64,000 nucleotides of DNA, taken from Aspidapion aeneum. Its lineage: Eukaryota > Arthropoda > Insecta > Coleoptera > Brentidae. The notes beneath the pieces are model-generated. The model was not told the origin of the DNA and searched no databases. It was given only the letters and a program-made list of their open reading frames with translations. This document shows, piece after piece, positions 53,309 to 64,000 of the stretch. Location: contig CAUYVT010000055.1 in the NCBI GenBank assembly GCA_963576565.1, forward strand, positions 372,001 through 436,000, given 5' to 3'. A program made the position numbers and the translations under genes. Position 1 is the stretch's first letter. The number at the start of each line of letters is the position of its first letter.

Positions 53309-55726
53309 ATTACAGGCTTTAGCCGATTTTCTTGAAAAATAAACTATTTATCAAAAATTGTTTCCTATAGTCGATTGTAGACAAAAAAATTTCGTTTAAA
53401 ATGATATATAACAAGGCAAGATTAGTTTTACTTGTAACAATTTAGGGTCGTCCGTAAATTACATCAATTTTGAAACATCACTAAACGTACCAATTTTTTT
53501 ACAACTTTTATTCAATTTTTTCGAAAACTAAGCTTTTCAGAAAAAAATTATTTTACATTTTATTGCAGAAAATGAAATTCCCTTTTTAACATTGTATTAG
53601 TGCGGTGAGACTAATACCAAACCTTCCAGCGGCGTCCATTTATTGAGAAAATATTTAAAAAAAATAAAAATCACATGTTTCACCCGATTACCTTAAAAAC
53701 CAAACCCTCTATTAAAAATTGTGTCCTATAGTCGATTATAGAAAATAAAATTTCCTTTTAAACAATGTATCACAAAGTAAGATGTATTCTCAAATTAAAA
53801 CTTCACAAGCGTCCGTAAATAAAATCAGTTTTTACAAATCACCAAACAAATTAATTTTGTTACAGGTTTTATCCAATATGCTCAGAAACTAAGCTCAGCT
53901 GGAAAAAATGTATTCCACACTTTATTGTAAAAAATAAAATTCCTTTTTAACGATATATAAATCAGTGCGGTTAGCTTAATGACAAAGTCTGCAGTGATGT
54001 TCGTAAATTAGTTCATATAAAACAAGTTTTTTCTAAGAAATAGGCTATATAGCTGATTGTAGAAAGTAAAATTTTCTTTTAAATGATGTATACCACGGTA
54101 AGATTAATTTTATTTTTAAAACTTCAGGGACGTAATAAAATAATTTTTAAAAACTCACCAAATGAAGCACCACACTATAGCCGCCATCTGCATTAATAGT
54201 CCTCGTACCCCTCAAACCTCCCTTCCCATCCCCACTCAACAAAAAAAATTCCCCCTGAAAAAAAATAGGTACGGCTCTAGCAGCGGAGGTGATCTCTTCT
54301 ACTCCACTGCGCCATAGTTTTGTAGGTAAGGTTAGATGAGTGAAGGGGGAGATTGCCTACAACCGCCACTGATTTAAATTTTGAGGATCTTAGAAAAATC
54401 GTACCAAAATTAATTTGTTGGTGATTTTTAAACATTTTATTAATTTACAGATGTTCCTAAAGTTTTAAGAATGAAATTTTTCGTCCCTTGTTATACATCG
54501 TTTAAAAGGAAATTTTATTTTTTACAATCAAGTAAAAGGGACATTTTTTGATAAAGAGCTTGGTTTTTTGGAAAATCGGGTGAAACATGAAACAAAAATA
54601 TTTTTATTTATTTATTTATTTTATTTTATCACCCCCAATTACGGACGTCGCAGGAGGGTTCGACATCAATCAAACTCTACTAACTCGACATCCTTAAAAA
54701 GGAAATTTCACTTTCTACAATAAAGTATAGAAATTTTTAGTTGAGCTTAGTTTCTGAGAAAATTGGATAAAACCTGTAACAAAATTAATTTGTTTCGTGA
54801 TTTGTAAAAATTCATTTTATTTACGGACGCCTGTGAAGTTTTAATCTGAAAATAATTCTTGCTTTGTGGTATAGCGTTTTCAGGACATTTTATTTTCTAT
54901 AATCGACTATAGAACACAATTTTTAAAAAACATGTCGTTATCTTAATTTTTTTACATTTTCCGAAAAAACGGACGCCGCTGGAGAGTTTGGTATTAGTCT
55001 GATTACACTGACTTATACACTGTTGAAAAGGGAAATTCAATTTCTACATAAAGCTTAGTTTTTGAGAAAATTGGTTAAAACTTGCAAGAAAATTGGTAAG
55101 GTTTAGTAATTTTTCAAAATTGATTTAAATTACGGACGCCTTTAAATTCTTATATATAAAACTAATCGTGCCTAATTATACACCATTTAAAGGGAAATTT
55201 TATTGCCTACAACCTTTTATTGTGCACTTGCTTTTAAAGAAAATCGGCTAAAACCTGTAATAAACAATTTCTTTTTTTTAATGTTTTACATTACCTCAAT
55301 AAGCGGACGCCGCTGGACAGTTTGTCATACCCCACTGATTTGTATATCGTTGAAAAGAAAATTTTGTTGTCTACAATAAAGGTACTTATATATTTTATAC
55401 ATATTTTATATAATAATATATTTATCTTAGAGTATTTTTCTTACTCTAATTTATTTATATATTTTTCCCTAAGAAACTTGGTTTTTGAGAAAATTATAAG
55501 AAAACCAAAAAAATTTAGGTTTTGGGGGTTTTTGAAGATAAAATTTAAAAACTAATATGATTTTATTTTTAGGTTAGATTTTACAAATTTTTGATGCATT
55601 TCTGTATCATTGTGGCAAAAACGCGCTTGGCAACATCCAAATCGGTAATCTGTGACCTATTTTCAGCTAGAATCCATTGTCAAACTGCGGTCCTCATATT
55701 TTGCATACTAAACTACCTACAGCGTC
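53309..55726. mobile_element. foldback element, copy 2, left end missing
   Basis: Duplicate of 39,409-41,828. The left terminus and the outer left arm are absent because the duplication began inside the satellite block. Core at about 54,170-54,380. Confidence 0.7.
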
Positions 55727-57344
55727 TGCAGGAATATTAATTCAGCTTGTTACGACATCAATAAGGGAAACATTTTCGATATTATTAAAGTATTTGTGTC
55801 CTAAAGACATTTCTAAACAAATAAATAAATTTGATTGCGGAATACATTAATGAGTATTAAAATGGTGTTAAGAGGAGATAAAACAATTTTTGATCAAAAT
55901 AGGACTTTAAAGTACCGTGAACAAGTAAAGGTATTTTATTTTAGCACATTCAGCACCACGAAGAATATCAAAATATTTTTGCAGCACATAGTGATACCAA
56001 ACTTAAAAGCAATATCTTTAAAAGCTTTAAAAAAACTAAGAGCCTTCATTATATGCATTCATATGGTGATTCAACTACTCTGGATCTCTTATCCAACATT
56101 ATATTTAATAACTGGGGGTCGATTTTTGTAAATTAACCTTCCGATCGTTTTGGCCGACTAAAAAATTTTAGCCTCAAGATTTAACCTGAAGCCCGGCAAC
56201 GCCGCCGGTATAGACTCCACAGCACCCCTTGGCAGTCGCGATGAATAGCGTGGAGTGTCATCGCACAGTGGGACCAATTGTTATAATTTAGCGGCTTTGT
56301 ATTACAAGATTAAGGGGTAGTAAATCCTCAAAAGTTTAGCTACCGATGTACCGGGTGTCCTATAAAAACATTTCATATTTAAAATGCAGCTAAATATTTG
56401 ACTAGGTACTGATTTAAAAAAATTTTAAATATATGTAAAGTAAATAAGTTTTACAATCCAACTAAACAAAAATGATCGCAAATATAAAATAAAGATAGCA
56501 GAAAATTAAAAGCTGAGAGGCAATTATATATTTTCGTTTAATTAAAAAAATACTGCGTTTACATCAGTATATCAATACAAAAGGTAGAGAGTTTTTTATC
56601 GCTTATTTCAGATACTACTTAACCAATTTTAATGAAATTTGGCATACATGTTTTATAAGCCATTCTCCCTTGTTAAGGTGATTTTTTTACGCTATGGCAT
56701 GTGCAAGTCAGGCCGAACCAGCGAAGCCGGCTATTGTTATTTTTTTAGGTTAGTTATTAATCAATTGGAATAAGAAACCGATACCTTCCTTAAGGCTGTA
56801 AATGCAAATAAAGATTAATACGGCTTTTTTTTAAATTCAAGATGGCTACTATACGCTAAAACTATACAACTTATTTGTTTTAATTGACGGAACATTTATA
56901 TTTAATTTGGTTACACGGTTACAAAACTACTAATTTAAAAAGGCAGTCATTAAAAAAAAATTAAAGAGAATGTCACATTTAATTTATATAACGATATTCT
57001 TTTTAAAAATAATTCCGCATTTTTAGATTATTTATAGTTTTTACCTGATAGCTTTGGCTGGGTGTGGGTACAATTGTTTTTTTCCTTTAAAATCGGTTTA
57101 ATTTTAAATTTAATCACTACTCAAAAGTCAAACTCTTAAGGCAATCCAAATATTAATTAAAAATAACTCCATTCTGATGGTTATATTGTTATATTAAATT
57201 AATTTTTTTTAAAATAATAACTAACCAAACCACTTTTAATTAATGTTTTAGTACAGTTATTCCTTAACCCCCATTCTTTATGTACAATTTGTACGGAAAA
57301 ATAATAAAAATTTGATTTAATTTGAAAAATAATATTTATGTTTA
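55727..57344. other. duplicate of 41,829-43,399, no confident gene
   Basis: Same content as copy 1, plus a ~36-bp segment near 57,011 (ATTCCGCATTTTTAG...) that copy 1 lacks. Confidence 0.5.
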
Positions 57345-57396
57345 CTAAAACTACTATTTAAAACTATCGGTCATCTTTCACTACTACTATGTCGGT

Positions 57397-58513
57397 TTAG
57401 AACGTTTTTCTACGTTGTCCGACGCCTATTCTCCACCTCCTTCGATCCTGACAATCATCCTCAGTCAGATTTTTTTGACTCATTGATCTTTGGATTGACT
57501 GTTGCCATTCTAGTTTAGGACGCCATCTTTTTCTGCGCCCTATTGGTTGCCATTCTAGGACCTGCTTTGGTAATCTTTCGTCGTTCATTTGTTGTACATG
57601 GCCGTACCATATCAGTTGCCTTCCAGTGATGTCATCCGTTATGCTTCCCATTCTTTCTTTTATGATCTCATTTCTTATGTGATCTATTCTAGATATTCTC
57701 ATTGATCTTCTTATTGCATCCATTTCGACACTTTCCATTTTTGTTTTGTACTTTTCTGTTACGCGACAAGTCTCTATTGCATACAACAGCGTGCTTTTGA
57801 CGATTCTTTTATATATGTTAAATTTTACATTATTTTTTATCTCTCTGCTCCATAAAATACTGTTAAGACATCCAATAACTTTTTTTGCTTTTACTATTCT
57901 TTTTTCCAATTCTTTACAGTCGGTACCTGTCTTATCAAATGTGACACCCAAGTATACATACTCAATGCATGGAGATATTGTTTGTCCATTGTCTAGTTCT
58001 AACTCACTGGATTCGTTTCCAATACATAAGTACTGTGTCTTGTCCACGTTCACTGTTAGTCCCTACTTTTGGTATTCTTCCGTTAGCTTTCTCATCATAT
58101 ACTCCATGTCTTCTTTATTATTAGCTACAATTACTTGGTCGTCAGCAAACTGTAGTGTGTATATAGTAAATCGGTCGTTAAGTTGTATTCCCATGCCGTG
58201 CACTTTACGTTTCCAGTTTTTTAGAGCTACTGCGATATATATTTTAAAAAGAGTTGGAGTTGTATGTATGATTGATATTAGTTTGCTTTAATACTGTCCA
58301 TAATTTTTCTACTGGAACGGTATCATATGCTTTTTGTAGGTCTACAAAGGTAACATGAGTCTCTATATTTCTGGCGCTTCTTTTCTCAATTACTTGTTTA
58401 AGACAAAAAACATTATCACTACAAGATCTGCCTGCGCGAAACCCACTTTGCTCTTCTTCTTCCTGTTCATGAAAATCATTCTCTATTAGATCTCTAAGAA
58501 TCCTACCGTACAA
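57397..58513 (-). pseudogene. RTE RT, copy 2
   Basis: 58,513-58,244 has GFRAGRSCSDN and FVDLQKAYDTV. After the shared deletion, RT sequence with FADDQ follows, then a private TAG near 58,061, then 58,053-57,397 from NVDKTQYLCIG to a premature stop where copy 1 reads FLTDIVV. Confidence 0.8.
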
Positions 58514-58636
58514 TCTACTTAGAGTACTGGTTACTGAAATTCCTCTGTAATTGTTGCAATCCAGCTTGTTTCCTTTTTTATGTATTGAGGATATGAATGC
58601 AAGTTTCCAATCATTAGGTACTGGATGTCCGTTTAT

Positions 58637-59161
58637 TCATTGGTTAATAATATATGTGAGATTTTTGACTAGTTTCTCTGATCCATATTTGAGCATTTCA
58701 GCATATATTCCCCCAGGTCCGCTAGCTTTTCCGGATTTAAGCTTTTTAATATTATTCTTTATCATTTCTTTTTCGATGATTACTTCCTCTTCATGTACTT
58801 CTATGTCTCTTCTCGGAGAGGCTGCCAGATATTCGGGTCTTGTCTCCTGCAGCAGTCCCTTGTAGTGTTTTGTCCATTGTTCTGGTTTGATTATCTGGAT
58901 GTTTACTTTTTCTTTTGTTGGGTTTTTTACTGTAGAAATGAATTTCCATACTTCAGAACTCTGCCTACCTCCTACGTGTGTATTTATATCGTGGCACTTG
59001 CGCTCGAACATTTCATTTTTTTCTGTGCGTATCAAATTTCTTAGCTGTCTTCTGGTTTCCCTGTAGATTTCTAAGTCTCTTTGCTCCTTAGTACTGAGCC
59101 ATTTTAAGTATGTACGTTTTTTCTCTTTGACCATTTCCTGTATTTTGTCCGTCCACCACAT
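58637..59161 (-). pseudogene. RTE linker/fingers region, copy 2
   Basis: MWWTDKIQEMVKEKKRTYLK, YRETRRQLRNL and KLKSGKASGPGGIYAEM in one 174-codon frame ending at the shared stop. It is more complete than copy 1, which lost about 30 bp here. Confidence 0.75.
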
Positions 59162-59185
59162 CTTCCTGTTATTTCTATTATCTTG

Positions 59186-60190
59186 CTACCCAACAGCTTC
59201 GTTGCTTGCTTCCTTCAAGCTTTTTATTATGTTTGTATATCTCTCTTCAAATGAGTGATTTGTGTTTATTAATTTTTCATCTAATCGGTTCTGATGCAAT
59301 CTTTGAGTACTTTCGATTTCTAGACTTCTAAAGTTGTATTTTTGATTGTTTTCGATGCTTTCTAGGTTTTCATTTTCTCTAATACTTTCGTCCTTATTTG
59401 TTTTTCTTAAAGGGAATAATATTTTTGCTCTTACCAGATGGTGGTCAGATGCACAGGTAACACCACGAAGTGCTCGCACATCATATCACTTTAATTGCGA
59501 GTGTTGTCCACCTATAGCATAATCAATGATTGATTTAAGATTTCTTGTTGGTTGAATCCAGGTATATCGATGAATATCCTTATGTTTAAAAAAACCATTA
59601 TTTATTTTTAGGTTGTGGGTTTCACACAATTGCATCAGTCTTAAGCCATTATCATTTGTTACTTCCTCTCCAAATGGTCCTATCACTTTGCTCTGGGTTT
59701 GCCTACCAGTTCGGCTATTAAAATCGCCAAGCATAATTATTTCTCTGGTATTACCGATTTTTGTGATAGTCTCATCAAGTTGATCAAAGAACATTTGTTT
59801 TGTAGCTACTCTTTCGTCATCTGATATTGCGTAGACTGCTATTATGCTTATATTATGTCCAAGCATCTTCATGTTCACTCGAAGTATGTTTTCACTAATG
59901 CAATCGTAATCTGTAATTTTATTCTTTAGATTTTTCTTTATTAACAAGGATACCCCTCTGGCTGCTCTTCTTTCTTTTGGGATTCCAGTGAATATATGGA
60001 CAAAATTACCGACACTATTCGTACCTGTTCCTTTCTTTTTTGTCTCAGTGAGTGCAATAATATCGATTTTGCAATTCTGCACTTCGGTTGCAATAATGTC
60101 CAACTTTTGATTCAATCCCTGTACGTTCCATGTAGCTATATTCATAGTCCTTTGTCTTTGCTTTTTTCGTCTTCGAGAGTTTCCATCCAT
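59186..60190 (-). pseudogene. RTE endonuclease, copy 2
   Basis: 60,190-59,486 carries the EEP blocks ATWNVQGLN, ALTETKKKG and MLGDFNSRTG, with VYAISDDE where copy 1 has VYAPSDDE, and runs through IDYAIGGQHSQLK to an in-frame TGA. SDHHLVRAKILFPL follows in the same frame (59,479-59,186). Confidence 0.85.
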
Positions 60191-60590
60191 TGCTCCGAGG
60201 CTTTGTTTAGGCTTTTTGGTACCTGCTTTGTTTAGAGTATCAGTATTAGAGAACCAGTCTAATGCCTCAACCCCCTACTTGGAGGGCCAGGATTTTTAAT
60301 CAAGGTTTTACTCCTCTAGCCTTTGACGAGCCAATGCCATACTGTAAGGCAACAGCTGCAGCCTTTTATACTATCCCTAAAAGAAAGGGTTGCCACCTAC
60401 GCTGTGATCACCGTACCGAGGTCCATTCTCTCCGCCTTTCATATCGATGTGTTCTTCTCCCGTAACCCTGGGAAAGGGACCCTACACAGGTGCTAACTCT
60501 CCGGGTCAGAGAGTACCTGGAATCTACGGAGGGCAGGGGTCGATTCATTTCCCCTGATAGACATCTGACGAGGCCTACCTATACCCTTTT

Positions 60591-63500
60591 CTTTCATATG
60601 TATGAAATAATGTCTAAAGTAGTAAACACTTGTTTAATGGACTAATTATGTCAAAAGTCATAAACCTAATCGAACCAATGCAAAAAAAGTGCGGACATTT
60701 GTAGCCTAGCCTACAATTAGTACCTAGACTATTGCACCACCGTCCGTTCATTTGATAGGTTTAATTTTTAGATCGGAAAAAGATTTAAGTAATGGAAGAT
60801 ATAAGGAAACTCGTACAAGGGGGACGAGTGTGATATAGTTTAGGTAGGCTAGATTAATTTACTGAAGATGGGCGCCATCTGCTAGTACCTAAAATAAGTA
60901 TTGCAAAAAAATACAAATAATAAGAATTTTCTTTCTTCTATTCTAAACCTTATTGTGCACACTACAGAAAATATTCAATGAAAAAAATGTCACCGCGTAC
61001 AAAAATTTGAGAAAAATTAGTCACTATTAGATTAGGGTTCAATAACATAATTTTAGTATTAAATTTCTTGAGTGATTTTAAGACACAAAGTTTATATAAA
61101 CATAGGTCTACAAACGCTTAGTTTTCGAGATAATATTTTTTGTTTATTTTGATATAGTCGCCATGCCATACCGAAGCATTTTTTATTTTGATGCTAGCAG
61201 TCTTTGGCGCAAAAGCTTTTTTTTAAACGGTTAGAGATGCGAGAAAATTGCAAGAGACCAAAAAGTTTGCAAACGAAACAAGGATTTTATTTCTTGTTTT
61301 AGAATCTACCAGTGGCTTACAACAAAAAATATCCCAGGAAAAAGGTGACATGAGCCCTGAAACAGTATAACCTTCTAGATTTTTACTATCGTCTGGCATG
61401 TCTTATAGTGTAATGACAACAGCTAAATATATGTGTTAAATTTGAGCTGCATATCTCAAAAATTGCACGAGCTATAAACAAAAACTAAAAAATATATGAA
61501 ATTTTAACACCCTGTATCTCGAAAACTAAGCGTTTTCGTGTCTATGTTTATATAAACTTTTTGACTTACAATTACTTAAACACCTTGTATAAATAAAAAA
61601 TTATATATGATCCGATTTATATTAGAAATTCAGTACAAAGAAAAACTGTGTACTAAGTAAAACATAGTACATACATAAGTTTGAAACACATATTTAAGTC
61701 CTACAAGTTTCTTAAAACATTGTTGCAACTCTTGTCTTATTTTGGAACACAAGTTCCACAACGGCACAGAACTTTTCTTCTTTTTAAAAACATTTTTTGT
61801 ATTAGAAGAGGACACTCTCATCTATCTTTTATATTTCACCATAAAGATTTCGTTGAGCCTTTACTTATGGAAAATAAAAACGTGATCTGGTTTATTTAGG
61901 AAAATACCTGTTATGTCTGATTCCTCTACCCAAATGCAAAAGTGAGTTTTACAAAGTTATGTCATATCATTAAATAAAAAATTATTGTGTGTGCTGAAGA
62001 CCACACGGCAGAAGTGTAAACTTCAACAAGGCGAAATTAATATTACTGGCCTTCATCTGCATCATCATGTCGCTCGCTGAATGTTCCTTTCACAGTCCAC
62101 TCGAGTCGACTTCACCCGAATGAGCGTTACATTGCCAAGCCTGACGGCTCAGTTCAATTCAGTACCCACAAAAACTGCTAAACGCGCCTAAAGAAGTTTA
62201 CACTTCAAAAATCTTCAGTCCTTATGATATCGGACGGGGGGCAGATTGTGGTAGGTTTGTTGTGACTGGGCTGGTTATGGGGGGAGGGGAATATCTCACT
62301 TTACCCCTTCTCATAGAAATACAAGCAGTTATACTTTTTATGTAGGAATCTATTTGTATATTATTATTAAACTATAAAAACAGCAATTAAAGTAAAATGA
62401 TGTTTTCTTTTTCTAGGGGAGCTTATTTTTCTATAATGAGTCACTTAATTATGTCACTAAAATTCTAGAAAAAACAGAGCAGGTAGGCCTAGTCCGCATG
62501 TTATTTGTGGACTTGGTCAGCGCCCCTGATAGATTATGTTCATTTCGTTTGAAGGGGGCTAATTTTGATCTTAGAGGGATTACCCTCCCTCCCCCAAACT
62601 ACTTCCTTGGCGTATAAACTTACATTCATTCCATTCTTTCAAAAAATTTTGGTTTTGGTAATATCTAATTTTACCAAGAAAAATTGCATTGGATATCTGA
62701 TTTGGCCCACTGTGCTTGTTGCTACGTCATCTAAGCCCCGTCAGACTGCATTTCACAACAAAAAATAAGCTTGGTGTTATAAAGTTGGTTAGGAATTTAA
62801 TGTTTATAGTCAACTAATTTATTATTCATGTTCAACATTCGATAGTTTTGGTTTTGTAGCTGTTGTGCGATATGTTCAAACGTAAGTTTTAGTCAAGTTT
62901 TGTCTAGTAATTTCGCTAATAAGGAGCCCCTTTGCCAAAAATTTTTTCACTTGGAAATATTTTTAAATGCATAGCTAAATTATTTCCTGTGCGTAAAATA
63001 CCAGTAAAAACTGTAGGAATCATAAAAATTCAGCTTAAGGTGGTCTTGAGACTCAGGCCCTAAAATTTAAAAAACTTTTGTTTGCATACCTAGTACTTTT
63101 TAAAAATAATTAGTGCTGGAAAATTTGTATCTTCTTGAAAAATATTAGTTTTTTAATATAGGATTTTTTTTGTTACAGGTTACTTATGTGTTTACAACAA
63201 CAACAACAAACTTCTCAAGCTTGCAAGCAAATACCTATCATCTGCTATGTTGGTCCAAATAAAAAACTTGTTGCAGAGAAATAAACATCCTTCGAGACCA
63301 GTAGATGCCACCCAAATCTCTTGTGTGATTTATTCGATTATAGTAATGTAACTATGTGAATGTGAAATAGAATACAATGTATTATCAAATATTATTTGTT
63401 AATTATTATTAAAAATAATATTATTCATAAGAAAAGTGCGTAAAGTGATTACATTTCCACAAACAAAAACAGTTGAGCAATATGAAGTGAAGTTCAGTTT

Positions 63501-63727
63501 CATAATAGTTTGTGAGAAATAGATACCAGGCACATATATAAGGAGGGGGGCACTGGGAGGACATTTCCCCCCTCCTTGAACAAGTTTTTATTATGAAATT
63601 TTAGTGTTGGGCACTTCACTCCTAAAATGTTCTGTATTCAGTGGACTTGCCTCCGGCAAGCATTTCTGCCTACCCTGTCCAAAACATCATGCACTGTCAC
63701 TGAGAAACAACGCAGGACTTTCTATAT
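60591..63727. other. duplicate of 46,626-49,700, no gene
   Basis: Contains the CTCF-like site near 60,870 and the inverted repeat at about 61,090-61,555. A ~40-bp segment near 61,158 and a ~37-bp segment near 62,192 are absent from copy 1. Confidence 0.5.
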
Positions 63728-64000
63728 CCACCACATCTTCCTGTTATTTCTATTATCTTGCTACCCAACAGCTTCGTTGCTTGCTTCCTTCAAGCTTTTT
63801 ATTATGTTTGTATATCTCTCTTCAAATGAGTGATTTGTGTTTATTAATTTTTCATCTAATCGGTTCTGATGCAATCTTTGAGTACTTTCGATTTCTAGAC
63901 TTCTAAAGTTGTATTTTTGATTGTTTTCGATGCTTTCTAGGTTTTCATTTTCTCTAATACTTTCGTCCTTATTTGTTTTTCTTAAAGGGAATAATATTTT
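63728..64000 (-). mobile_element. third RTE LINE fragment, at a tandem-duplication junction
   Basis: Matches 59,153-59,425 (and less well 45,193 onward). It shares copy-2 variants such as TTTGTGTTTATT and TTAAAGGGAATAAT. It begins abruptly after TCTATAT with CCACCACATC, an offset of 4,575 bp, and runs off the window. The short open frames here are antisense to LINE coding. Confidence 0.9.

Larger units (their letters stand above)
57345..60590 (-). mobile_element. RTE/Proto2-like LINE, copy 2
   Basis: Duplicate of 43,400-46,625. It shares the TGA between endonuclease and SDHH, the stop in NQ*INGHP and the palm deletion. Private changes: a stop before LTVNVDK (near 58,061) and a stop at 57,397. 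It keeps the endonuclease frame (60,190-59,486, 234 codons, to the shared TGA) and the KWLSTKEQ region that copy 1 has lost. Confidence 0.85.
52511..63727. repeat. segmental duplication, copy 2 (11.2 kb)
   Basis: Same orientation as 39,071-49,700. Carries two inverted satellite units (52,511 to about 53,308), the right part of the foldback (to about 55,726), the RTE LINE (57,345-60,590) and the rest. Unlike copy 1 it keeps extra pieces at about 57,011-57,046, 59,097-59,130, 61,158-61,197 and 62,192-62,228, most simply read as small deletions in copy 1. Ends at TCTATAT 63,727, where it meets a third LINE fragment. Confidence 0.95.

Overview
The window is a piece of arthropod, most likely insect, nuclear genome. 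It is strongly AT-rich and made almost entirely of transposable elements and their debris: two Pao/BEL retrotransposons, one Ty1/copia element, a CR1-like and an RTE-like LINE, a probable tRNA-derived SINE, MITE-like elements and a protein-primed type-B DNA polymerase gene of the Polinton/adintovirus-like kind. I see no intact host gene. There are no bacterial features such as operons or Shine-Dalgarno sites. The exact order (beetle, bug or other) cannot be told from what is visible.

Layout. 1-6,050: AT-rich DNA with a possible gene tail and polyadenylation signal at the left edge, a Gypsy-type protease remnant, and a 42-bp tandem repeat followed by a hairpin. 6,055-26,320: an imperfect head-to-head inverted duplication of a polymerase B gene and its 3' flank. 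The left arm (minus strand) lacks the 5' end of the gene. The right arm (plus strand) keeps the promoter and start but has been split by three later insertions: a decayed BEL (11,633-18,395), a 5'-truncated CR1-like LINE (18,424-20,406) and a copia element with a deleted RT core (22,144-25,898). 26,340-28,917 and 36,788-37,560: repeat debris and a decayed MULE/SWIM-type transposase gene, split by a young BEL (28,918-36,782) with identical 711-bp LTRs, a 5-bp target duplication and one uninterrupted 1,763-codon gag-pol frame. This is the only element here that looks capable of activity.

37,605-41,828: a foldback-like element with long inverted arms of degenerate, alternating ~170-bp units around a GC-richer core. 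A block of ~455-bp satellite units is inserted in its left arm with a 12-bp target duplication. From inside that satellite block (39,071) to 49,700, about 10.6 kb including an RTE LINE is duplicated at 52,511-63,727. The 2.8 kb between the copies holds hairpins, a SINE-like element with a 15-bp target duplication and a small MITE. At 63,728 the second copy abruptly joins a third copy of part of the LINE, so the amplification seems to continue past the window.

Nothing here is a gene pathway; the parts are related by nested insertion and duplication. The points most worth following are the inverted polymerase-B duplication with a recognisable arthropod core promoter, the potentially active BEL with tandem hairpins in its leader, the foldback with dimeric repeat arms carrying a satellite with CTCF-like motifs, and the unfinished segmental amplification at the right edge.
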